DNA from: Clostridium sp. CF012 | GTDB lineage: Bacteria > Bacillota > Clostridia > Clostridiales > Clostridiaceae | DNA length: 64,000 bases | Assembly: GCF_018861755.1 (NCBI RefSeq) | Contig: NZ_JAHLEF010000002.1 | Span: 62,001 to 126,000 of the forward strand | Direction: 5' to 3' | Part shown: one piece after another, positions 1 through 8,158 of the stretch | Layout: the number at the start of each line of letters is the position of its first letter | Numbering within the stretch: the first letter of the stretch is position 1 | Made by a program: the position numbers and the translations under genes | The notes under the pieces: generated by a model | What the model was told of the DNA's origin: nothing | Database searches by the model: none | What the model saw: only the letters and a program-made list of their open reading frames with translations

Positions 1-2
1 AT

Positions 3-875
3 TCGAACACCTTATACTCTGGAAGAAGGCATAATGCAATAGACCATATTGAAGCTGCTATGGAAAATGGCTTTAATCCAATTTCTGTTGGATGTAACTT
101 AATTATAGCAGATGGATTAAAGGGCGGAGATTATAGAGAAATTCCCATCAATCAAAAACATTGCAAAACCGCTAAAATAGGCTCCGCTATTGCAGATTCA
201 GATATAATTATTTCTATGACTCACTTTAAAGGTCATGAAATGACTGGCTTTGGCGGAACACTCAAGAACTTAGGTATGGGCTCTGGTTCCGTTGGTGGAA
301 AGCTTGAAATGCATTCTGCCTCTAAGCCTTTTATGAAAAAAAAGAACTGTATAAGCTGTGGAATGTGCGTTAAGAATTGCCTACATGAAGCAATTTCCTT
401 TGATGAAAACAAGAAAGCAACCATAGATTATGATAAATGCATTGGCTGTGGCCAATGTGTTGCAGTATGTCGTTTTGGCTCAGCAACAATAAAATGGAAT
501 GAATCTGCTGATACCGCTAATGAAAAAATTGCTGAATATACTTATGCTGTTATTAAAGACAAACCAAATTTCCATATTAGCTTTATTATGAATGTTTCCC
601 CTAATTGTGATTGTTCACCAGAAAACGATGTGGCAATCGTTCCAGATATAGGTATCGCCGCTTCCTTTGATCCAGTTGCCTTAGATCAAGCCTGCGTTGA
701 TATGGTTAACAATGCAATTGCATTGAACTCAACTGAGCTGACTGATAGACATTATCATGAGGGCCTGGATAAATTTTCTCATATACATCCTGATACAAAT
801 TGGAAGGTTGGACTAGTCCATGCAAAAGCTATTGGCATTGGTACTGACGAATATGAATTGGTAATAGTTAAATAG
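3..875 (+). CDS. DUF362 family iron-sulfur (ferredoxin-type) protein, 5' truncated by window edge
   Basis: The frame is open back to the window edge, so the true start lies outside; the ATG at 60 is internal. Counting from that ATG, two ferredoxin-type 4Fe-4S motifs (C-x2-C-x2-C-x3-C) are visible at Cys97/100/103/107 and Cys127/130/133/137. They sit in the middle of a DUF362 domain that continues on both sides, including a FKGHEMTGFGGTLKNLGMG-type segment. DUF362 proteins are common iron-sulfur proteins of anaerobes whose electron-transfer partners are mostly unknown, so no reaction is assigned. The gene ends in TAG and is followed by a strong hairpin terminator shared with the convergent truA. 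Family call is firm; function is unknown. Confidence 0.85.
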   Translation, partial: SNTLYSGRRHNAIDHIEAAMENGFNPISVGCNLIIADGLKGGDYREIPINQKHCKTAKIGSAIADSDIIISMTHFKGHEMTGFGGTLKNLGMGSGSVGGKLEMHSASKPFMKKKNCISCGMCVKNCLHEAISFDENKKATIDYDKCIGCGQCVAVCRFGSATIKWNESADTANEKIAEYTYAVIKDKPNFHISFIMNVSPNCDCSPENDVAIVPDIGIAASFDPVALDQACVDMVNNAIALNSTELTDRHYHEGLDKFSHIHPDTNWKVGLVHAKAIGIGTDEYELVIVK

Positions 876-963
876 AAAAATGCTATTTAGATTATTAATT
901 ATCAAAAAAATTCTAACACCTCAATTTACTAAACTTGTAAATTTTTTTAGTAATCTAACTGTA

Positions 964-1006
964 AAAAAAGTAGAAAGTGAATAGGCTATCCACTTTCTAC
1001 TTTTTT
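964..1006. terminator. Bidirectional intrinsic terminator between DUF362 gene and truA
   Basis: A perfect 16-bp stem (964-979 with 991-1006) encloses an 11-nt loop. It has an A-run on the left and a T-run on the right, so it can stop transcription from both directions. It lies between two convergent genes. Confidence 0.85.
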
Positions 1007-1044
1007 GTATTTATAAATTTATTATAATCATGTTTCCGAAAATC

Positions 1045-1782
1045 TTAATATTCCACATTTCTTAACGATAGCCCTTTTGATTTAGCCATTAAGCTATATT
1101 TTATCTCTGTATTTTCACTTAACAAGGTTTCTATATCCTCTAATTTAAGCTTTCCTTCACCTATATCTAAAAGGCTTGCTATAATAATCCTTACCATATT
1201 CCATAAAAAATCGTCACCGTTAATTTCTATTTCTATCACATCATTTTTTTCTGTTATGTTTATATAATTAATAGTTTTAATAGTAGATTTACCATTCTCG
1301 GTGACCGTAGCAAACCCTTGAAAGTCATGAGTTCCAACTAAAGCTTCTGCCGCAATCCTCATTTCTTCTAAATTAAGTATCGTCTCACTATGATAAACAT
1401 ATTTTCTATTAAATACATTTCTTACTTCATTATTATTTATTTTATACACATAAGTAATTGATTTTATATTATGCGCCACATGAAATTTTTCACTTGCCTC
1501 CACCATGAACTTTACTACTATATCATCTGGTAAAAATTCATAAAGATAGTCTAGCATTGCGTCAATACTCAACTCGCAATTGGTATGAAAGTTTGCCATA
1601 TAATTTTCAGCATGTACCCCTACATCCGTTCGCGCGCAGCCTGAAACCTCAATAGTTTCTCCTGCCATCTTAGACAATACACTTTGAATTTTACCCTGCA
1701 CCGTTAAATCATTATCCTCTTGTTTTTGCCAACCTTTATATCTACTTCCATCATATGCTAATATCATCTTTAAATTTCTCAT
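1045..1782 (-). CDS. truA: tRNA pseudouridine(38-40) synthase TruA
   Basis: Converts uridines 38-40 in the tRNA anticodon arm to pseudouridine. The 245-residue length matches the family. The catalytic Asp53 lies in the signature GCARTDVGVHA (residues 49-58), and the N-terminal strand has the typical AYDGSRYKGWQKQ sequence. It stands alone here. In clostridia another truA usually follows rplQ and the ECF transporter genes, so this could be a second copy, but that cannot be checked within the window. The start ATG follows a GGCGGA-like site. Confidence 0.9.
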   Translation of the reverse strand: MRNLKMILAYDGSRYKGWQKQEDNDLTVQGKIQSVLSKMAGETIEVSGCARTDVGVHAENYMANFHTNCELSIDAMLDYLYEFLPDDIVVKFMVEASEKFHVAHNIKSITYVYKINNNEVRNVFNRKYVYHSETILNLEEMRIAAEALVGTHDFQGFATVTENGKSTIKTINYINITEKNDVIEIEINGDDFLWNMVRIIIASLLDIGEGKLKLEDIETLLSENTEIKYSLMAKSKGLSLRNVEY

Positions 1783-1982
1783 ATATATCCGCCTTTAACT
1801 TATTCGATTATTCATAATTTAATTTTACCCTATGAACACTTTAATTATAACTTTCCTGTTAAAATAAAGCTATTACATTTATCATTAATTTGGCTTACTT
1901 TAAAGTAAAATTAGAACAAATTTCGTTTTAAAACTGTTATACTGAAATTACAAATAAATAATTATCTTTTAGGAGGTACCCA

Positions 1983-2273
1983 ATGATTACAACAATTGGC
2001 TTTATAGCCGCAGCTTTCACTACTCTTTCTTTTCTACCACAAGCGATAAAAGTAATTAAAACTAAAAACACCTCTGGCATTTCCTTTAGCATGTATCTTA
2101 TGTTTACCATAGGTGTTTTTTTATGGCTTATATATGGAATCCTTACAAAACAAGCCTCTGTATCACTAGCCAATGCTATAACCTTTATATTTGCAACAAT
2201 AATTTTAAAATATACTTTTGACGATATAAAGAAAGCTAAGAAAGCTATGCTTAAAATAGAAGTTAAAGAGTAA
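1983..2273 (+). CDS. SemiSWEET / MtN3-type small sugar transporter
   Basis: A 96-residue protein with three predicted membrane helices (about 4-22, 38-56 and 61-80). The PQ-loop signature Pro19-Gln20 sits in the first helix, followed by KVIKTKNTSGIS. This is the three-helix half-transporter architecture of bacterial SemiSWEETs, which dimerise to move sugars; the substrate cannot be read from sequence. The start is secure: AGGAGG at 1971-1976 lies 6 nt before the ATG. It is a single gene, convergent with the metallopeptidase gene, with a large palindrome between them. Confidence 0.85.
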   Translation: MITTIGFIAAAFTTLSFLPQAIKVIKTKNTSGISFSMYLMFTIGVFLWLIYGILTKQASVSLANAITFIFATIILKYTFDDIKKAKKAMLKIEVKE

Positions 2274-2282
2274 GTATGTAAT

Positions 2283-2623
2283 TTCGACCAAGTGACTTGC
2301 AATAGGACTCGATAAAACAGCTTAATTTAGATTAGGTGTTTTTTCTTATATTATGCTAACAAAAGTATATATTGCTCAGAATGCATTTGAACAAGCCTTA
2401 GTAATTCAAAATTTATTTTATTTGCAGGTGCGTTAAGAAAAACATTTGTTTGAGCGTAAGCGAGTTAATGTTTTTTAGCAACTGTGAATAAAATAAATTT
2501 TAGAATTACTTGGCGAAGTGAAAGCATTCTAGCAATATATACTTTTTGTTAAAGCATAATATAAGAAAAAACTTTTAATCAAATTTCCTGTTTAGAGCTC
2601 ATATTGCAAGACACTTGGTCGAA
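2283..2623. repeat. Nested giant palindrome: outer B-like arms enclosing repeat A copy 1
   Basis: Outer arms of about 50 nt start with TTCGACCAAGTG (2283) and end with its complement (CACTTGGTCGAA, ending at 2623). They carry the TTGCAATA box also seen in the arms of the B elements at 50103 and 56193. The space between them is occupied by a complete repeat A copy (2339-2571). There is no ORF. It fills the gap between two convergent genes, so it may also act as a terminator. Confidence 0.75.
2339..2571. repeat. Repeat family A, copy 1 (about 233-bp palindrome)
   Basis: The arms start TTTTTTCTTATATTATGCT and are complementary over about 85 nt, ending near TTTATTTTATT. A weaker inner stem follows around an AAAAACAT/ATGTTTTT pair. 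Related copies are at 11228 (opposite orientation), 12226 and 48990. It contains no open frame and no transposase. Confidence 0.85.
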
Positions 2624-2641
2624 CTTTGATACTTTATTGCC

Positions 2642-4006
2642 CTAATATATTGGTTCATGGTGATTCCCAGAAAAACCATCCACCATTACATCTAGTCTCT
2701 CCCCAGTATCCTCTTTTATTTCTACAGGTTTTAATTTTTTTACTATACCAAAGGGTTCCTTTAATGAAAGTTTATCACCACGTCCGGATATAACCCACAA
2801 GGTTTTATAGCCTTTTGGAGTTACCCCTAGGTTTACTTCACCCTTTCCATCTGTAAAATATATTAGTATGTTTGTATGAGAATTATTTACATAATCAAAA
2901 ACTGGTGTAAACTTTGTACCTCCACCCGTTATGCTTCGCCTGCGTACATTATAAATGGATTTTACCTTGTATGCTTGTCTTATCTCAGTATCACATTCAA
3001 GCAGTGTTATTTCATGTTTATATGTTTTTACTATATTAAAAACTTCTTTTATCGCTCCATGAAATTCCTCATCACTTATGCTACCACTTATATCTATAGC
3101 CAGGGTAATCTTAGCTGTATGTCCCCTAAGTTCTCCTCTTAAATCCAATCTGTTTGGTTGACGTCTACTTCTTCTTGTAATTGTCTTTTTTTTGTCTCCT
3201 TCTAAAGTTCCCATCATTTTTCTTAGATACATATTCCAAGGAATTTCACCTTTATTACCCGCAAGGCTCTTAAGAATACCCTCCAAATAAAGAGGAACTT
3301 CACCCTTCTCTGCTAACACTACAAATTTCTCTGTAAAATTTTTAAGAGTATCCTCATCCATTTCTGTGGATTCTAGCCACAAATCATGAGTTTTAGAAGC
3401 ATCATATTCACTTTCTATGTGCTCGTACTTAGACTCATCTTCTTGACTTTCATCTTTTTCCTCTAATAAATTTAGAGCCATTTGAATTTTTTCAGCGTAA
3501 TACTCCATAGTCATATATGTTTGCATTTTTAAACTATACTTAAAATTTATACTATCTAAAGTTGTTGCAAAGTGTGGAAGATCCTTCAGATGCTGATTCA
3601 CTACTATGTCCATGGCCATATTAATAGCCAAATTACTATATTTTTTTTTAAGCACCCTTGCACGATTTAAATGGAAGGATAGTATGTGATAAATCTCATG
3701 TTTAATAGTGCTTTTCATCTGGTCTGCAGTAAGATTCAAAAAAATGTATGGATTAAAATAAATTACATACCTAGATAATTTAAAATTAACAGCTGTGGGC
3801 GACGTTATATCATATAATACCTCTCTAGACATTTGAAGCAGAAAATAGCCATAGAAGTTTTCATTATCTTCTATAAGCATAAAATTAACCATGGTAACAA
3901 GTTTCAAAAAATCTTCATTAAAATCTTTTGGCATGTTTTCAATTGTCTTCACATTAGAAATCTCGTCATAAAGCGAGTTTTTAAGACTTTCAAATATTTT
4001 TCCCAT
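2642..4006 (-). CDS. Metallopeptidase-like/VWA protein (DUF2201 type), partner of a MoxR ATPase
   Basis: A 454-residue, two-part protein. The N-terminal half carries a zinc-peptidase-like helix motif HEIYH at 103-107 with a further His112, as in DUF2201_N putative metallopeptidases. A charged linker (about 180-210) follows. The C-terminal half is a VWA-like domain with the MIDAS-type motif DISGS at 305-309, then TGGGT and FTDG elements. It is 8 nt downstream of a MoxR-type ATPase gene, the usual pairing of MoxR AAA+ with VWA proteins thought to act together in protein remodelling. Proteolytic activity is inferred from the motif only. No signal peptide is visible, so it is probably cytosolic. 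Confidence 0.8.
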   Translation of the reverse strand: MGKIFESLKNSLYDEISNVKTIENMPKDFNEDFLKLVTMVNFMLIEDNENFYGYFLLQMSREVLYDITSPTAVNFKLSRYVIYFNPYIFLNLTADQMKSTIKHEIYHILSFHLNRARVLKKKYSNLAINMAMDIVVNQHLKDLPHFATTLDSINFKYSLKMQTYMTMEYYAEKIQMALNLLEEKDESQEDESKYEHIESEYDASKTHDLWLESTEMDEDTLKNFTEKFVVLAEKGEVPLYLEGILKSLAGNKGEIPWNMYLRKMMGTLEGDKKKTITRRSRRQPNRLDLRGELRGHTAKITLAIDISGSISDEEFHGAIKEVFNIVKTYKHEITLLECDTEIRQAYKVKSIYNVRRRSITGGGTKFTPVFDYVNNSHTNILIYFTDGKGEVNLGVTPKGYKTLWVISGRGDKLSLKEPFGIVKKLKPVEIKEDTGERLDVMVDGFSGNHHEPIY

Positions 4007-4014
4007 AATATCAC

Positions 4015-5133
4015 CTAGCCTTTTATCTCATTATAGGCCTTAAAATACATTTCAACAAAAGCTTCATTTTCCAAACATAACTTATAAACATTATTATAGC
4101 TTTCTTTAATATCCTGCATAATACCTACCCCTAGGTCCACAGGATAAGCTCCTAAAAACTCTACTAATCTTTCTATATCACTTTCTAAAATTTCTTTTCT
4201 ATCTAAGGTATGTAAAATATTTTTTGCAATCAAATATAATCTTGTGTGGCTTTCTTTTTTCACTTTTGCTATAACCTCTTTTGATAATTCCGCATGTGCA
4301 AACACCTCTTCATAGGAAATTAAAGGTTTATTATTCTCCTGTGCAAAAGCCATAAACTCATGAGCGATCCTATCTCCTAAATTGCCCTTTAGAATATTTA
4401 AAAATACTCTTTTAGGAATCTTATCACTATTTTTTTTGTAAAGTCCATAGCTTTTAGAAACCCGTTCAAAACTTCTAGGCGTTGCCTTTATTTGCTCGCC
4501 TGTTAATGTACTTTGTAAATATTCTGGGAAAGTAGATATAAACTCTATAACCTTTTGCTCTAGGTTATTTTCAATAGCCCAGGTCAGCCAAGCTTTTGAA
4601 TCACTTTCCATATAAAGCCAAACAAATCTATTCTCTTGTGCTGCATCCATATAAACTACTTGATAATCAACATCATCGCCATATTTACTAGAAGGATTCA
4701 TTGCAGCTAATATTTTCACTTTATCATCAAGCTTATACCCATTTATATCTCTGTTTAGTATAAGATTCATAAGCTCTTGTTGCACTGTATGCTCGCAACG
4801 ATTTATTTCATCAATAAATAAAAACACGTCCTTGCCATCATGTATCAAGCTATCTATTTCTTGTAGCTTTGTGTGAACGGCATAAACAGTATTTCTTTTA
4901 CTAATAACCCTACCGCTATCATCCTTAAAACTATAGTCCTCAACTGTTGGAAGACCGCCGATTTCTCCTTCTTTTAAAAGGTTTCCATCTATAATAACTA
5001 GGCTCCAGCCTTTCTTCTTTGCTAACTCTTTAGCCAAGGCAGTTTTTCCTATACCACTTTCCCCTACAATTATTGGAACCTCATCTGTTTCTATAACAAG
5101 CTCAGCACTTTGCAATGTATCCTTAAAATTCAT
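4015..5133 (-). CDS. MoxR-family AAA+ ATPase
   Basis: A 372-residue AAA+ ATPase with Walker A GESGIGKT at residues 24-31 and Walker B FLFIDEIN near 105-112, followed by the NRC sensor-type region. The segment after Walker B reads as a MoxR-like ATPase core (AAMNPSSKYG sensor 1). It lies 13 nt downstream of the 22-residue-repeat gene and 8 nt upstream of the metallopeptidase/VWA gene, so the three are very likely one operon. MoxR proteins generally act as chaperone-like remodelers on VWA partners; the client here is unknown. Confidence 0.85.
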   Translation of the reverse strand: MNFKDTLQSAELVIETDEVPIIVGESGIGKTALAKELAKKKGWSLVIIDGNLLKEGEIGGLPTVEDYSFKDDSGRVISKRNTVYAVHTKLQEIDSLIHDGKDVFLFIDEINRCEHTVQQELMNLILNRDINGYKLDDKVKILAAMNPSSKYGDDVDYQVVYMDAAQENRFVWLYMESDSKAWLTWAIENNLEQKVIEFISTFPEYLQSTLTGEQIKATPRSFERVSKSYGLYKKNSDKIPKRVFLNILKGNLGDRIAHEFMAFAQENNKPLISYEEVFAHAELSKEVIAKVKKESHTRLYLIAKNILHTLDRKEILESDIERLVEFLGAYPVDLGVGIMQDIKESYNNVYKLCLENEAFVEMYFKAYNEIKG

Positions 5134-5146
5134 AATTTATCTCCTC

Positions 5147-5950
5147 TTATATCAGCTTCAGTTTTTCATCAACTGCTATTTTTTTGCAGGTTTTACTTCC
5201 ATATTTATAAATAAAAATGGTTTTATCCATTGATATATTACCATATTTCTCATTTATACTTTCACAGTTCATAAAATCCCTTACGTATTTTTCTGATATA
5301 TCTTCTTTAGATAATGCATCTTTAAAAGCCATTTCTACTGTATCCCTCGGTAGGTCATTAATAAAATATTTTATTACCAGGGCATTGTGTTTTAAAAACA
5401 ATATTTTTTTATTTTCATCTATATTTGAAATGAACTTTATAGCAGCTTCATTTTTAGTAATAGCCAATATCTCTGCCCCCGTGGTGGAATTTTCTATATC
5501 TCTTAATGTCTCATAATTTTTTTCTATAGCTAAAAGCTGTATTTCTTCAATTGGGTTGTCTATAAATCTTATAGAGTCATAATCCTTTTCTATAGCTAGT
5601 TTTTGTAATTCCACGCTGGGACTTTTAGCATATTTTATTGCGTATCCCTTTTGAAGAAGACCCACTTTTATCAATTCTTCACAAGGATTTTCAATGAATC
5701 CCAAAGTATTCCAACTCTTGGACACAACATATTTTTTCATATCATAATTTGGGTTTTCTATAAATTCAATGGCCATGCAATTGCTTTTTATTGCCATGTC
5801 CTGCATTTTTTCTGTAGGATTTTTTATATAACGTATCATTATCCCATCTTTTTTTATAGCCCTAAATTTCATTTCTTCACTAAGATTTTCAATATTTTTT
5901 ATAATAATTGGGTTACTATCTATCATTTGTAGAATTTTATCATCTGTCAT
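5147..5950 (-). CDS. Protein of nine tandem 22-residue helical repeats, first gene of MoxR/VWA operon
   Basis: A 267-residue protein built of about nine tandem 22-residue repeats spanning residues 6-206. The pattern is roughly LAIEKxxxxIRFIxNPxEExQ, clearest at 29-50, 51-72, 117-138 and 139-160, with a non-repeat tail of about 60 residues. The period and pattern suggest a short-helix solenoid suited to protein binding. It resembles DUF4116-like or leucine-rich-variant repeats, but I do not recognise a named family. It has no signal peptide or membrane segment. The start is supported by GAGGTG 6 nt before the ATG. It leads the operon with the MoxR and VWA genes, so a client-binding or adaptor role is a reasonable inference only. 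Confidence 0.7.
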   Translation of the reverse strand: MTDDKILQMIDSNPIIIKNIENLSEEMKFRAIKKDGIMIRYIKNPTEKMQDMAIKSNCMAIEFIENPNYDMKKYVVSKSWNTLGFIENPCEELIKVGLLQKGYAIKYAKSPSVELQKLAIEKDYDSIRFIDNPIEEIQLLAIEKNYETLRDIENSTTGAEILAITKNEAAIKFISNIDENKKILFLKHNALVIKYFINDLPRDTVEMAFKDALSKEDISEKYVRDFMNCESINEKYGNISMDKTIFIYKYGSKTCKKIAVDEKLKLI

Positions 5951-6149
5951 AAAAATTCACCTCACTGCTAGGCATCTCCAAAAATCAACTATTCTGTACG
6001 CTAGTATCTTTTTATAACCGCCTTATTAATTTAATATAATTATACCATAAAGACGAAAAATATAAATAGTTGTTAACTGTCCCTTGTCTATTTCCTGACT
6101 ATTTTCTGGTCATTTCAAAAATTCAATTATTTTTTACGAACTAAAAAAA

Positions 6150-6172
6150 GAGATATTTCTATCTCTTTTATA
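6150..6172 (-). terminator. Intrinsic terminator downstream of the probable 6S RNA
   Basis: AAAGAGAT and ATCTCTTT form a short stem around a 6-nt loop. On the minus strand it is followed by a run of T. It lies about 20 nt past the structured RNA and before the 22-residue-repeat gene. Confidence 0.6.
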
Positions 6173-6184
6173 AACGAATCAAAA

Positions 6185-6426
6185 ATTTTTAAATTTATAA
6201 TCCAAGGTACCGTTGCCCCAATTTTTGCACCTATCTTTATGATAGGTGGGTGTCCTCAGAGATGTTTAGCAGTCCTTGCCACTTAAATATTGGTCTTATA
6301 GGCCTAGTATGCACCTAGATCTTGAACTCCCGTATAAATATTGTAGGTTGAAAATAAGAGCTTCACGAATATCCCAGAAATATAAATTTATATAAAATTT
6401 TCAAGTAGGTTTAATTCCTATTTATT
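6185..6426 (-). ncRNA. ssrS: Probable 6S RNA (ssrS)
   Basis: There is no ORF on either strand, yet the sequence is highly structured. A 9-bp closing stem (6382-6390 with 6191-6199) bounds about 200 nt, the usual 6S length. The 5' side reads TTCTGGGATATTCGTGAAGC, close to the conserved 5' segment of 6S RNAs (E. coli CTCTGAGATGTTCGCAAGC). The 3' side reads GGGGCAACGGTACCTTGG, matching the conserved 3' strand of the central bubble. 6S RNA binds sigma-A RNA polymerase and represses promoters in stationary phase. It has its own promoter upstream and a terminator downstream on the same strand. A different structured RNA is possible; an Rfam covariance search would settle it. Confidence 0.6.
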
Positions 6427-6432
6427 AATTTC

Positions 6433-6460
6433 ATTATAGCAGAATTAAAATAAAATTCAA
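6433..6460 (-). promoter_or_regulatory. Sigma-A promoter of the probable 6S RNA
   Basis: On the minus strand, TTGAAT (6455-6460) and a perfect TATAAT (6433-6438) are separated by 16 nt. Transcription would start near 6426, just 5' of the structured RNA. Confidence 0.65.
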
Positions 6461-6548
6461 TAGTAAATTAAGGGTTTTTGAAAAAAAAAACTGGTCACAA
6501 GATATAAAATATAGTATCATTCACACTTATTAATTATTTTAGTGAGAT

Positions 6549-7904
6549 CTAAGCAATAATGCCTTGTTTTTTTAAGTATGCCTTCGAATTCTTATGTGAA
6601 GTCGTAGCCTCATGCTCCCTTTGCATTTTCTTCATAGACTTTAATATAATAACATCGGCAATATTCATGCCTTCTGAAGATAAAATTCCTAAGTTTGCTA
6701 TTGTCTCTTCTGCGGTTTCTGCAACAATTCCGTTTCTAGCAGGCACAATAGAATCATTTATAGCCAAAATTGCAGATTGTACAGCAACTGATGCTGAGGT
6801 AGAAAGTTTTAATGCGCATCCTTCCTTTGCACCATCACATATCATACCACTGGTATTTGCTATGGCATTCTTTATAACTCCATCTATTTGATCATAACTT
6901 GCGCCCATTAGCCAAGCTATTGCTATACCTGCCCCTGTTCCAGCTGCAACACCACAAGCACACAGTGCTGATAATCTTCCTATATAATGTTTTATATAGC
7001 TGTTCATCAAATGGCTTATTGCAACAGCTTTAGCTAGTTTCTCATCGTCTACATTAAATTTATTTTTATATGCAACTAAGGGTAATATTGCTGTAAGTCC
7101 GTTATTTCCGCTTCCATTACTGCTCATAACAGATAAATTTATTCCGGACATTCTAGCATCACTAGCAGCTGCCGTTAGCATCATTGAAGATGTCATTAAG
7201 TCCTCTGAAAGAAAGCCTTGGTCTATGCTTTTCTTAAGACTAAATCCAACTCCCATGCCCATTTTTTCTTTAAGGCCTAGCCTAGCGATAGTTTCATTCA
7301 TTACTACTCCCTCTAACATAAAAGCAATATCTTCATGAGGAATTTTTTCAATCTCCACTATAATTTCTCTAATTTTTAAACTATATAAAATATTTTTCCC
7401 CACATTGCTTTTTTTATCCTCTATTCTTAAATCTAAAAGAACTTCGCCAAGGGCTTCAATATAAACAAATCTGTTATGTTTACCGCTTATAATTACACTA
7501 CACTTGCCTTTATCTGTTACAAGATTTACTTCTACATAAATCTTATCTACAGTATCTTTAATGTTCAATGATAATTTTCCGCTATGTAAAAGTTCTTTTG
7601 CAAGCTGAACTTGTTTTTCATTAATTCCTTCAAGTACCCTTAAGTCCTTTTGACTTTCTCCACCAATAAAACCGAGGCCTGCTGCAATATAAAGCCCAAC
7701 TTCATGAGTGTTTGGTATCCCAACTGACAATCCATTTTTATATATATTAGGACTAACGAAAACTTCTGCACTTTCTATATAATTAAAAGTTACTAATTCT
7801 TTAGCCTTTGCGCAAGCAAGCGCAACAGCTACTGGCTCAGTACATCCCATGGCAGGAACAACTTCTTCTTTCAGTGTTTCAACTATAAGATTTCTTAATT
7901 TCAT
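6549..7904 (-). CDS. cyuA: L-cysteine desulfidase family protein (CyuA / UPF0597, serine dehydratase alpha-like)
   Basis: A 451-residue protein matching the CyuA/YhaM (UPF0597) family, iron-sulfur enzymes that break down L-cysteine to pyruvate, ammonia and sulfide. Conserved cysteines expected for cluster binding are present: Cys21 (MGCTEP), Cys315 and Cys317 (ALCACG), Cys356 and Cys363. The SNGSGNNG stretch near 262-269 is also typical. Substrate is assigned by family only; some members were first annotated as serine dehydratases. The gene is preceded by a sigma-54 promoter, and a sigma-54 activator lies immediately upstream, so nutrient- or cysteine-triggered expression is likely. The start ATG follows GAGGGAGT. 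Confidence 0.8.
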   Translation of the reverse strand: MKLRNLIVETLKEEVVPAMGCTEPVAVALACAKAKELVTFNYIESAEVFVSPNIYKNGLSVGIPNTHEVGLYIAAGLGFIGGESQKDLRVLEGINEKQVQLAKELLHSGKLSLNIKDTVDKIYVEVNLVTDKGKCSVIISGKHNRFVYIEALGEVLLDLRIEDKKSNVGKNILYSLKIREIIVEIEKIPHEDIAFMLEGVVMNETIARLGLKEKMGMGVGFSLKKSIDQGFLSEDLMTSSMMLTAAASDARMSGINLSVMSSNGSGNNGLTAILPLVAYKNKFNVDDEKLAKAVAISHLMNSYIKHYIGRLSALCACGVAAGTGAGIAIAWLMGASYDQIDGVIKNAIANTSGMICDGAKEGCALKLSTSASVAVQSAILAINDSIVPARNGIVAETAEETIANLGILSSEGMNIADVIILKSMKKMQREHEATTSHKNSKAYLKKQGIIA

Positions 7905-7925
7905 AAAATCACTCCCTCTGTGTAT

Positions 7926-7942
7926 TAGCCTACTTTAGGCTA
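7926..7942 (-). promoter_or_regulatory. Hairpin or operator-like palindrome in the cyuA leader
   Basis: TAGCCT-ACTTT-AGGCTA is a perfect 6-bp-arm palindrome. It lies between the predicted sigma-54 start site and the cyuA ribosome site, so it could be an RNA hairpin or a protein site. Confidence 0.4.
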
Positions 7943-8036
7943 TAGTAATATGCATTCCAGTAATATCCCTCTAATATATCAAAAACTTATGTAGTTCTTA
8001 TGAATGTTTTTTTTGGAGATGCCTAATACATATTAG

Positions 8037-8052
8037 AGCAATATTCATGCCA
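8037..8052 (-). promoter_or_regulatory. Sigma-54 (-24/-12) promoter for cyuA
   Basis: On the minus strand the sequence TGGCAT-GAATA-TTGCT keeps the invariant GG (-24) and GC (-12) at exact spacing and matches the consensus TGGCAC-N5-TTGCW at all but one position. It lies about 130 nt upstream of cyuA and next to a sigma-54 activator gene. Confidence 0.8.
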
Positions 8053-8120
8053 AGAAAATAATACTTGGAAAAGCACTTTAAATACTATTTTTTCTCAAAA
8101 TGATAAAATACAAGTAAAAA

Positions 8121-8158
8121 CAGTATCAAAATGAGATTTATTTCTCATTTTGATACTG
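8121..8158 (-). terminator. Terminator overlapping the last codons of the sigma-54 activator gene
   Basis: A perfect 16-bp stem (8121-8136 with 8143-8158) and a 6-nt loop, followed by TTTTTA on the minus strand. The upstream arm encodes the last residues (QYQNEK) of the regulator, and the stop codon lies in the loop. Confidence 0.85.

Noticed and set aside
1937-2302. 121-codon minus-strand ORF
   Set aside because: It overlaps the SemiSWEET gene in antisense; the plus-strand gene has a perfect ribosome site and family match.
2283-2623. Insertion sequence
   Set aside because: No transposase frame and the element is almost fully self-complementary, unlike an IS with short terminal repeats.
6185-6426. 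Riboswitch for the downstream MoxR operon
   Set aside because: The structure ends in its own terminator about 200 nt before the next gene, and the conserved segments fit 6S RNA better.
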